13,226 nt of DNA from Echinostoma caproni (lineage: Eukaryota; Platyhelminthes; Trematoda; Plagiorchiida; Echinostomatidae). Positions within the stretch are counted from its first letter, which is position 1, and each line of letters opens with the position of its first letter. Made by a program: the position numbers and the translations under genes. The stretch is from positions 8,027-21,252 of the forward strand of contig UZAN01048953.1 of the NCBI GenBank assembly GCA_900618425.1, read 5' to 3'. This document shows positions 1 to 7,343 of the stretch, one piece after another. The notes beneath the pieces were generated by a model. The model was not told where the DNA came from, made no database searches, and was given only the letters and a program-made list of their open reading frames with translations.

Positions 1-2
1 CG

Positions 3-458
3 TACATTCGACCCTACATAGAGTACGCCATCCGAGATAGGAGTCCATGGCTTCAACGTGATCGCAAGATGTTTGAGCGTCCACAAAGGATGGCCACCAA
101 GATGGTGAAGGGATTGCATTACCTGACATATGAGGAGAGACTACGATCATTGGGACTATATTATGCTCAGTACCGCCGAACTCGGGAAGACTTGACGTTG
201 AGGTATCAAATACTGCAGAACCCAAACCATCCGTGTCGAGCGCTGCTCGTATTATCGAACAATGTACACCAAGGGGGACACCGCTTTAAGCTACTGATTC
301 CAAAGTGTCTACTGGAATGCCTATCCTAGTCTTTTGCAGTCAGGGTATGCAGTTCTTAGAACGCCCTTCCATCTCATGTCGTTTGAGCACCCACTGTTGA
401 ATCTTTCAAGCACAGACTCGACGAAACCTTGGCACACTTCTCATTCGTACACCCCTAA
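3..458 (+). pseudogene. Reverse-transcriptase ORF C-terminus, copy A, degraded
   Basis: Frame 3 reads from the window edge to a natural TAA at 456-458, about 151 codons without an indel. It is broken by in-frame stops at 327-329 (TAG), 357-359 (TAG) and 384-386 (TGA). The stop at 357 replaces the Trp that copy B keeps in its WNSLP motif, so it is a point mutation in this copy. The stop at 327 is shared with copy B. The segment follows the RT palm and thumb and contains the conserved blocks around YEERLRSLGL (codons ~46-55) and VESFKHRLDE near the end. A Met at 69 opens an 86-codon frame, but it is internal to the old ORF and not a true start. No functional product is expected. Confidence 0.85.
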
Positions 459-640
459 AAGCAAACGGAAATTCACTGTAGCCTACATTCTCTATAATCT
501 CCTACCTGGAACGCTATGTGACTTCCTTTTCAACGTGCAACAATTCATCTGTGTAAATATCCTATGGGGACTAGAGAAGCACGAGTTTGTAAGCTATTCC
601 CATTATATAACTTTGACTTTGACATTTTATAGAAATCGCT
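459..640 (+). other. 3' UTR and tail of LINE copy A
   Basis: This follows the ORF stop. The block 561-620 (CCTATGGGGACTAGAGAAGC onward) aligns with 6791-6850 of copy B at roughly 84% over ~56 positions, counted by eye with one gap. Weaker similarity extends upstream (CTACCTGGAACGCTATGTGA at 499-518 against the matching part of copy B). The end carries two CTTTGA-like units, as short tandem units do at the 3' ends of many CR1-type LINEs. In such families the 3' UTR is what the encoded reverse transcriptase recognises, which would explain its conservation; that role here is inference. Confidence 0.7.
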
Positions 641-1740
641 GTGTTGTGACCGACAAACAGCACCGGATAGCTGATTCGACGTATTAGGAACTCTTCAGCA
701 GTACGACCCAAGCCCAAATAAGGCCACAAAATGTACACATTGTGGATGAGTTCCGATTAGAAGAAAACAGCTGAGCATTGCGTTTCGTCGGTTATCATAG
801 AGATATCAATCGCATTTAAGTGTATCATTGAATTCCCCGGGTAAAGAGAAGGTCAAGCGCTTCTTGCCTTGGTGATAATTAATCATCTTTCTATGAGTGA
901 CCAATTTTACCTGCATTCCACGGCATAATTTATCAATTTTTTGTAATTGGTACGACGTTTGTAGGAGCGATTACTTGTGTTTTACCCGGCGCCTCACACA
1001 CTGATGGTCAGGTAACACAATAATAAAAAATAGCTGAAGAAATAAACATAAATCATGCACCTAGATTTCGAAAAGGGATTCGCAATGTTTTGTTTTGGGA
1101 TTCGAAGCCGAAAATATGTTAACAAAGAATGTGCTCCAATATGGAGTAGGTCGAATGACGAGAACAATGACAATTTTATATTCTCTCGTTGATCAAACAT
1201 ACTCTTTTTGAAAATTTTCAACATCGGCTGCCTCGTGATCTGACGCGTGATCACGTGATTGTTCTTTTATCCTTCTCGCTGAGCTATTCACAAGTACTAC
1301 TTGTCAGGAAACTTGTTTGTTCTGCCTCGTGCTGTGCTTAGAAGCATGGGGGAAAAAATTCTACATCGCGTGCACAATCCGGCAGTGCATTACAATCGGT
1401 TCACCGTATGCTTCAACCCTGTTCTCCGTAGCGGATTCCCTATCTGGATCGCGCGAACTTTCTGACTGTTTCCCGATCTGAGTTTCGCGTTTGCTTTGCG
1501 TTGCGCTTTCCGGTTGATTTTGTTTGTGCATTGATTTAACTTCCGGAATCTGAATACCTGATGTGTGTGATAGACATCTAAAACTGATCTACTTCAATTC
1601 ATTTGTTCTTGACAAGGCAAGCAGTCATACGATCATGCATATTGCACCGGGATCTGCCTGGATAAACCTACTAAAAATTCGAATGTTTAATTTTTGTCAA
1701 GTTCGAAAGACCTATCAAGCAAACCAAACGTGAGTCTTGA
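641..1740. other. Gene-free stretch, no recognised content
   Basis: No convincing coding region or known repeat is seen. An 86-codon minus-strand frame (994-1254) is rich in Phe, Leu and Ser and matches nothing I know; its length is within chance. The part from 1320 to 1620 is less AT-rich than its surroundings and contains no long open frame. A small palindromic cluster at 1234-1259 is listed separately. Confidence 0.6.
1234..1259. repeat. Palindromic CGTGAT cluster with E-box
   Basis: CGTGAT occurs three times within 26 bp. The middle copy forms the 10 bp perfect palindrome CGTGATCACG (1246-1255), overlapped by TCACGTGA (1251-1258), which contains the E-box core CACGTG. Such a layout could bind dimeric transcription factors, but there is no gene beside it, so any role is conjecture. 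Confidence 0.4.
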
Positions 1741-1836
1741 CAGGATCACGGTTGGACTCGAACTCACTGAAATGGGCAGCGTACACACTAGTGTATAGTT
1801 CATCGAGTACCAGATGAAGCCATTTCAGTGATCCTG
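1741..1836. repeat. 96 bp foldback element with tRNA-like B box
   Basis: The outer arms CAGGATCAC (1741-1749) and GTGATCCTG (1828-1836) are perfect inverse complements. Inside them TCACTGAAATGG (1764-1775) pairs with CCATTTCAGTGA (1820-1831). Together they equal a 17 bp perfect arm, CAGGATCACTGAAATGG, interrupted on the left side only by 18 nt. The 44 nt loop holds the palindrome ACACTAGTGT (1785-1794). On the minus strand the 18 nt insert reads AGTTCGAGTCC, matching the Pol III B box GGTTCGANTCC at 10 of 11 positions, and TGGCTTCATCTGG about 58 nt upstream is a loose A-box match. It may be a relic of a tRNA-derived SINE or a MITE-like foldback. No target-site duplication is visible directly outside the arms, and it does not fold as a standard tRNA. 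Confidence 0.6.
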
Positions 1837-2221
1837 GTATTGTGGTTCACCACCCAGTTTGCATAACTTCGGTTATCAGTGTAGCGGCATATGTTATCTG
1901 CTTGTAAAGTTTTTGTACCATCCGAAGAAGGAACAAGTGAATTTGCTTCAGAAGTGTAGTAAAATGAAGGAAACATTGGTGAGATTAGGTGTTATTAATA
2001 TTTTACAAATTTTCAGAAATGCATACACGGTTTATATGGATAGTCGATCGATCATTTGGCTGGTTGTTCAAATTCTTTCACGACCACAACCATCACCAAC
2101 ATGCTTGCTGCACTCTTGCTGTTTCAGTCTTTTCCTCTGTCAAATGTTGGCTTTTTACCGTTTTCTTTTAACCGAAAACTGTGTACATATTCAGTGATAA
2201 ACTGTCATATATTGAAACTGA

Positions 2222-2239
2222 AATAGTGTGAATAGTGTG
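2222..2239. repeat. Tandem 9 bp duplication (AATAGTGTG)2
   Basis: Two perfect adjacent copies of AATAGTGTG. The continuation GTGTGAACT recurs at about 2304-2312. It looks like replication slippage; no function is suggested. Confidence 0.6.
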
Positions 2240-2336
2240 AACTCTAACGATTGAATGATGCAATTAGCTGTCTTTTAGCTTCACTTCATTGATGGTTTGT
2301 ATTGTGTGAACTAATCTGTTGTTGCTGTACTCGAAC

Positions 2337-2365
2337 AGTCACAGAAAACACCTGTTTCTGTGACT
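2337..2365. repeat. Perfect 11 bp hairpin, 7 nt loop
   Basis: AGTCACAGAAA (2337-2347) and TTTCTGTGACT (2355-2365) are exact inverse complements separated by ACACCTG. No T-run follows, and the stem is too short for a miRNA precursor. It could be a cruciform or a dimer-binding site. Confidence 0.65.
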
Positions 2366-2962
2366 ATTTGTACGAGTATACTAACATCGCACTTAGTGAT
2401 TGGTAAAATAACCTGGTTTTATCCACTAGCACAGGAATCACAGTTTGTATCATACCTTTATATGGAGAAAATAATATGCACGGCCTGTAAAAGCAGATTG
2501 ATTCTCTGTGACCGGATTTTGCTCACATTTCCGGGAAGGAGTTGATAGGTGTGGGGACTACGGGGATGGTTATTGATGACCGGTTGTTCTTGCGCTTCCG
2601 TCGTAGCCAACAGGTGAATTCTAATGTTATTTGGTGTAAAGCTTCGAACCCAACAGAGTTTATGAAATGTCCCGATACATTATTCAGGTGATTCAACTCC
2701 ACGAGGTGATGCAGGTAGTCACCCCGCTATTTAGCCAGGTTGGGTGGTTATCGGGCATTAGTTCATGCGATCGATCTTCTCTGTTCCAATGGGAACAAGT
2801 AAACAAACGGGCTCAAAATATGAGAAACATTTTATGCTAAGCGGCTGAGAAGCACATTATTTCTGATGAAACCCTTTTTCATTTATTCTGGCCGATACAT
2901 GGATCCTAAACGTCTTAACCTTTTCACGTATCAGCTTGGTGCTAATGATGATGGTGGTTTGG

Positions 2963-2997
2963 AAATAAATAGACAACAACAAAAACAATAAAAAACC
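2963..2997 (+). repeat. A-rich (CAA-like) run
   Basis: A 35 bp run of mostly A with interspersed C, including CAACAACAAAAACAATAAAA. It could be the A-rich tail of a + strand retroelement ending here, but nothing recognisable lies upstream, so it is recorded only as low-complexity sequence. Confidence 0.45.
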
Positions 2998-4734
2998 AAT
3001 GCTATAACACGGAATTCATGATCAGTTAAGATTAACATCTTATTCCGAACTGTTCTTAGCAAAATAGTTCCAAATGTTACCATCAAGTGAAGCCACGTTT
3101 TTTCCATTGTTCAGTCTGTTTGTTGATTCAACGTCAAGTGCAAAAATAAGAAAAACATTTTACCGCATCTTTCGCGCCAGTTTTACGGTGGTCTGTTACG
3201 TAAAACGCACGATTCCACCGTGGATATTATTTGGCATCAGGATAGTTTCTTAGTTTAAATATAAATCCACAATAGGTCATATGATTCTTTGGCTTCATGT
3301 TCAACAAACAATGGTATGAAGAGACAACAGATTTTGCTATAAACGGAGTATCCTTGACATGAAAGACTTATTTTTAGATCATCGTTATCAGTTGGAATCA
3401 GTTACCTGATGTTAAGGGTACCGGTAGTATTGCTGAAAACTATATATCTATATCTAGGTATTGCGAAACGCCCACAAACAATTTTTTCCGTTTTAAACAA
3501 ATCCACAAGGTTAGTTTCCCCTGTAATGGAATAAAATTTCTAAATGTAGTTGGCTGATTCACTTTGAGAAGAGACAAAAAAAGGACAGTCTCGTAGCAGT
3601 CAACAATGAATGAAGATGTTTCTAAGGCATTAAATTGTGCAAGCAATCATGTCGAAATCTCTGTCCACCGTTACAGTGGGATGAAAATTAAATCCCTGAT
3701 CAATAGTGAAAATAGGTATGAAGAAAGCAAGACACCCAGAAAGACCTAAAGGTTGTTCGTTGGCGGTTTGAAACAACACCTCTTGATTTTATTCTTTGAA
3801 TCCTTCCCGTGAAGCAGTCTTTCAAATACGACAATAAAGTGATGGGACAACGGCGTCGCTATAACTTTTGGGGAAGAATAGATTGTGAAACGTAATAGAA
3901 AGCGGAATAAAGTCAAGGAAAGCACAAAGAACGAAAATTGGGAACCGTTTCAAGATTCAAGAAAGGAAGGCAAATGAAGAGAGCGTCTATTTGGCTTCAG
4001 TGCAAACTGACTGAGGTCGTTTGAAACACCAACTTTAAACTTCGTACTGTTTATAACATCACGCGATGACAGTTTAGTCCCCGCAGACCTGATGAGAAAG
4101 GGAGGAAAGCGTTTGATGCAGCACCAGGCGAGGAAGATTTTTAGGAAGCGGAACAATAATAATGGACATTCCGGAATCACGGACTGAAAATGTGAGCATA
4201 AATTTACTGAAAAAGTACATGAAAACCTCTCTGAGTGAACCAGTGTCATGCTTGAGCATCAGATTAGGACAGACCGTCGTAATGTTCATAGTCCTAAGAA
4301 GATGAAATAACTCGTCTAGGTGTATTGCAGATTTTAAATCGGCAGGGCATGCGGGTAATAATCGTTATAAGGATTACTAAATGCAGCATTGGGAGGTTTA
4401 ACATCGAGAAGTTTGTTGATGTTGATCAATTTTGCTGTTTTTTTAGCAGTCTGATCCCTTGACACCACCACCTTCTATTTTCAACTATCAGAAATGTTTA
4501 GTGAACAAAGCAGTCTTTTGATCTCCGCCCTGGTCTGCAGAAAAAGCTTTCTATTGATTTACTGTCTTGTTTGCAAGAAGAACTTTGCGACAGTGGTTTT
4601 TAGATGAAACGGAAAAGCATGTTACTTTTGTGTTCTGGGAGCTTTCGGAGATGGACATCATGCTCTATCAGTGACAGCACAAATCACAGAATAGAGAAGT
4701 TGCTGAAAATAAACGTAGAAGAGAGGATGCTGAG

Positions 4735-5771
4735 AGATGTCTTTGGGAGATTGACCTATGGGCAGAGAGTAATTTCACCCATTTACAAAGGCGGTTGCTG
4801 TAGCGATCTTGCTAACTACCGCCCCATAACACTCCTTCCAGTGTTGTTCAGCTATGGAGTCCATAATAGCAGATTCCGTAATGGAACACTTAAAGAGGCG
4901 CACAGCGTTCTGTCACCGAACCAATATGAATTCTGACAGAAGCGATCCTGCGCTACCAATTTATTCCTAGCACATGAAGAATGGACCAAAGCAGTTGGTG
5001 ACGGCGATGCAGTAGACGTTATTTACCTGGACTTCTCAAAAGCGTTCCATTGGGGGAACCACGAGATTCTAATGTGGAAACATAACAACGGTATTCGGGC
5101 CTCCTACCTGATTGGATTGAAGAATTTCACCGACATCGAACCGTATCTGTTCGTGTTTCTGATTCGCTTTCTAGTGACATGGGATTTCATAAGGATCTGT
5201 ACTTGGCTCGCAACCTTTCCTAACATTCATAAACAACTTACTGCAGTCTATGGGGCCAAAATCATTACTGTTTGCAGATGACGACAATTTGGAATACAGT
5301 GACGCAACCAGCGGGCTTCCTGTCACTCCAGGGAACACTGAAAATAGCTCACCTCTAATCTCTTCTGAACGATATTGAATTCAATGTGCCAAAGTGTAAC
5401 GTATTATCTCTACGATACAAGGGACAATTTTCGTATTTCCTCGGTAATGAACAACTGTCATACGCCTCAAGTGAGAAGGATCCGGGTATCATCATTCAAG
5501 AAAACTTAAGCTACTCACTCAATTGCGCCACGGCTTCTAACACAGCTGTAAAGAATGCCAGTTTTCTTAGGCGTCTTTGGCCGGTTTGAGCCAGCGCTCT
5601 TTCCCGTCTGCTATCAGCATAATTTCGCCCACTTACAGAGTACGCTATCCAGGCATGGAAGCCATGGCTACAACATGATTGCGAAATGTCCACAAAGGAT
5701 GTTTACCTAAATGTTTAGGGTGTTTGAATCGCTATTTATACGCAGAGAGACTGTAGTCGTTGGGGTTATAT
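4735..5771 (+). pseudogene. Reverse-transcriptase domain, copy B, frameshifted
   Basis: RT blocks appear in the right order but in changing frames. Frame 2 has VISPIYKGG, NYRPITLLPV (4814-4843), SPNQYEF, then a stop (4934-4936), RSCATN, and VIYLDFSKAF with the first catalytic Asp at 5030-5032. Frame 1 has RTVSVRVSDSLSSDMG (~5137-5184). Frame 3 has GSVLG and LLFADD (FADD at 5271-5282). Frame 1 resumes with NDIEFNVPKCNVLSL, KDPGIIIQENLSYSLN and FLRRL to ~5575. Frame 2 gives FGRFEPALFP, and frame 1 gives YAIQAWKPWLQHD (5641-5679). That is about five indels plus stops. Catalytic Asp residues survive, but the second Asp expected in KAFD is His. An 8 bp deletion relative to copy A lies at 5698/5699. 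No active enzyme is possible. Confidence 0.88.
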
Positions 5772-5779
5772 ATATATTT
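5766..5779. repeat. Left flank repeat of insertion, AT-rich
   Basis: The run TTATATATATATTT marks where copy B homology breaks off. The same TTATAT is found at 6398-6403, where homology resumes, and copy A carries CTATATT at the uninterrupted site. It is therefore the candidate target-site duplication, possibly lengthened by an (AT)n tail of the inserted element. The repeat is short and simple, so its exact limits are ambiguous. Confidence 0.5.
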
Positions 5780-6397
5780 CACATCTGTCTGAGGTCAGAT
5801 TGTGTTTAAAGCAAACCATGGCACAATAATATTTAAAAAATAAAAACGTTCCATGTTTGGGTTGTGGGCTGAATACTGCCAGGTTGCCCAGGCCAAGGAA
5901 GGTGAACGTTTTTGAGGAATTTACAACCGGAGCCTTCAGCTAGCCAGAGCCTGACCCGCAAAACAGTGGGGCGGTGTGCAAACTGCAATCCGTTGGGAGC
6001 CGGTGTCCAGTTCATCGGATCATACTCCTTTCGGACGGGATCAAACATTCAAACTGTCCATGCCCAATCGAGCCGGTGACCATTGCCACAGCCGAAAGGG
6101 TGTGGTTGTGGTTCGTCAGACTCCTCATGGTTGGTTTGGAATCAGGGATTTTGGCCAATTCTCCTTGGCGAACCACCAGTGGTCCACCAACCCGATTATA
6201 GTCCTGTATATTGAAATTTCGTTCTATCACATTGGTGGGAAAACACCGCCACGCGAAGGCATTGAATGAAGTTTCCTCAGCAGAGGCTATCTGAGACGCT
6301 TGATCTTACAGAAGAATTTCGCGAGGTGCAAGGGAAGGGTAACCAACCGCAACCCTAGGCACCCACCCCCGACCATAATGAGATTTTCGGAGGCGGT
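5772..6397 (-). mobile_element. ~625 bp insertion in LINE copy B, probably a short retroelement
   Basis: This interrupts copy B and is bounded by TTATAT repeats. It is more GC-rich than its surroundings. On the minus strand at about 5868-5897 it reads PWPGQPGSIQ, which resembles a peptide (LGQPGSI) I remember from many trematode gene predictions and which is produced by an abundant trematode repeat. That is memory, not a search. Minus-strand orientation is supported by this and by an (AT)-rich 3' end at 5768-5779. A weak B box (TGTTTGATCCC, minus strand near 6036-6046) matches 9 of 11 positions, but I find no good A box. Overlapping frames of 60-97 codons on both strands look like GC-driven open frames. 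It could be a SINE, a truncated LINE of another family, or a non-autonomous element. I see no terminal inverted repeats. Confidence 0.5.
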
Positions 6398-6404
6398 TTA
6401 TATT
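6398..6404. repeat. Right flank repeat of insertion (TTATATT)
   Basis: TTATATT begins the right half of copy B and lines up with CTATATT in copy A. Together with TTATAT at 5766-5771 it is the likely target duplication of the insertion. Confidence 0.5.
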
Positions 6405-6696
6405 CCAATCACTACCAGCCCATCAGAGGAGACATGATTATGGTATACCGAATAATGCAAAACCCAAACCATACGTTCCACCCATTGCTAAAATTATTAC
6501 CCAACGTTCATCTTAGAGGACATCCGTTAAAATTAGTGTTCTCAAAATGCTGATTGGAATGCCGGCGTTAGTCATTAGCATTCAGAGTGTGTTCAATGTG
6601 GAACTCTCTCCCACCCCATGTTGTCTGTGCGTCAAGCGTTGAATCTTTCAAACAGAGACTTGATGAAGCATTGGCATGCCTTACATTCCAACATAA
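6405..6696 (+). pseudogene. Reverse-transcriptase ORF C-terminus, copy B
   Basis: Frame 2 reads RGDMIMVYRIMQNPNH (from 6425), then RGHPLKLVFSKC, WNSLPPHVV and VESFKQRLDEALA. It aligns without gaps to copy A 309-434 over 44 codons. In-frame stops lie at 6551-6553 (TGA, private to this copy) and 6569-6571 (TAG, shared with copy A at 327-329). A GTG or ATG near 6587 opens a 97-codon frame running past the old ORF end, but this is only the distal part of the RT ORF and not a gene. The ancestral stop is lost or shifted near 6690-6696, where copy A has CACCCCTAA and copy B has CAACATAAG. Confidence 0.85.
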
Positions 6697-6865
6697 GTGG
6701 ATCTGCGTGCAGCAGTGGAAGGAGCCCATATCATGTGTCAATTCTACTCAGGGAGTTGTACGTATCGCTGTACATCATCCCAAACACGAACCTATGGGAC
6801 GAGAAAAGCATGAGCTTGTAAGTTATTCTCATAATAAAACTTTGAAACTTGGAATTTTTGTGTTG
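6697..6865 (+). other. 3' UTR and tail of LINE copy B
   Basis: This contains CCTATGGGACGAGAAAAGC (6791-6809) and the following GAGCTTGTAAGTTATTC, matching copy A 561-597. The end reads AACTTTGAAACTTGG where copy A has AACTTTGACTTTGAC, so the terminal short-unit array has changed between copies. The end is placed at about 6850-6865 because similarity fades there. Confidence 0.7.
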
Positions 6866-7268
6866 ATTTGTCATGTCTAAATGAAATCAAGGTATGCCTA
6901 CCGAGGGTGACCTCTGGGCCTGATACAGAGGAATTAATGGTTTCTAGTGGAACTGAAGCCTTTAGTTGGAGCGAGAGAATATTGTGTTGGTCAGTGATGA
7001 TTTTGATCAATACAGGATCTTCGCTTACGGGTATTGGTGAGATAGGTCTGTCAGAGCAGAATAAAGTAAAATTGGAAAAGATACATGATTAAATAAGCTA
7101 ACAGTTAAAATTAAATTAACATCAACCAGGGGAACAATTAAGGGAATACACGCATCGAAAAAGGAGCAGACAATCACTTATGAAAATAATGAAGCGTTGT
7201 AAAGATAGCTAAATATCGTGCTTCCGAAAGGGGAAAACCTAAGTCCACTTGAAACGCTCCATGTTTGA

Positions 7269-7343
7269 TTCAACCAATTCGCCTGTATGTGTATTACACA
7301 CACGTTAGTGTGTACGCGATGAGCTATCCAATTTGCTGAACAA
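7269..7343. repeat. Imperfect foldback resembling the 1741-1836 element
   Basis: The left arm TTCAACCAATT (7269-7279) pairs imperfectly (9 of 11) with AATTTGCTGAA (7331-7341). The inner part has TACACAC (7296-7302) pairing with GTGTGTA (7308-7314). It shares TAGTGTGTACGC with the minus strand of the foldback at 1741-1836, and both have a TACACAC...GTGTRTA core followed by a CGA-containing stretch. A GGTTGAATCAA string on the minus strand would be a decayed B box. It may be a second, older copy of the same element; the similarity is short. Confidence 0.35.

Larger units (their letters stand above)
1..640 (+). mobile_element. CR1-like LINE, copy A (3' part, cut by window edge)
   Basis: This is the 3' end of a non-LTR retrotransposon, and the rest lies left of the window. 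It holds the C-terminus of the reverse-transcriptase ORF (3-458), a 3' UTR, and an end rich in CTTTGA-type units near 609-625. The peptide pattern (YIRPYIEYA, then ERPQRMATKMVKGLHYLTYEERL, then NALPSHVV and ESFKHRLDE) is typical of CR1/Jockey-type elements after the polymerase palm. It aligns with copy B in both the ORF and the 3' UTR, which fixes strand and family. The 3' boundary is approximate: homology is clear to about 620 and fades by about 640. The element is inactive. The CR1-like call is recognition from memory of family wording, not a search. Confidence 0.85.
1837..4680. other. Gene-free stretch with minor repeats only
   Basis: No frame here is convincing as a gene. The 112-codon + frame at 1859-2197 and the 99-codon minus frame at 3950-4249 lack recognisable motifs and are of chance length. 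A ~48-codon stop-free + frame at about 2545-2688 (containing RLFLRFRRSQQVNSNV) reads somewhat protein-like but I cannot place it. A tandem duplication, a tight hairpin and an A-rich run inside this stretch are listed separately. Confidence 0.6.
4680..6865 (+). mobile_element. CR1-like LINE, copy B, split by a later insertion
   Basis: This is a 5'-truncated, decayed copy of the same LINE family as copy A. The left half runs from about 4680-4740 to 5771 and covers most of the reverse-transcriptase domain. The right half, about 6398-6865, holds the ORF C-terminus and 3' UTR. Copy A is continuous across the corresponding site (its 159-166, around CTATATTATG), so the ~625 bp between the halves is a later insertion. 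The ORF start and the upstream endonuclease domain are missing, as is usual for 5'-truncated LINEs. The 5' boundary is uncertain: RIEKLLKINVEE at about 4690-4728 resembles the segment just before the RT palm, while clear homology starts near 4744. Confidence 0.85.

Noticed and set aside
334..687. 117-codon + frame as a gene
   Set aside because: It overlaps the end of LINE copy A in another frame and crosses its 3' UTR; it is a shadow frame.
1741..1836. Functional tRNA gene on the minus strand
   Set aside because: The B box and a 9 bp end pairing exist, but the T stem has two mismatches, the A box is offset and no standard anticodon arm forms.
4089..4110. Possible hammerhead ribozyme: CTGATGAG followed by GAAA
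   Set aside because: The nine bases between the core boxes cannot form stem II, and no matching stems I and III were found. Flatworm repeats often carry hammerheads, so it was worth a look.
5974..6269. 75- and 97-codon + frames inside the insertion as genes
   Set aside because: Frames are open on both strands at once because the insertion is GC-richer; no start, domain or transcript signal supports them.
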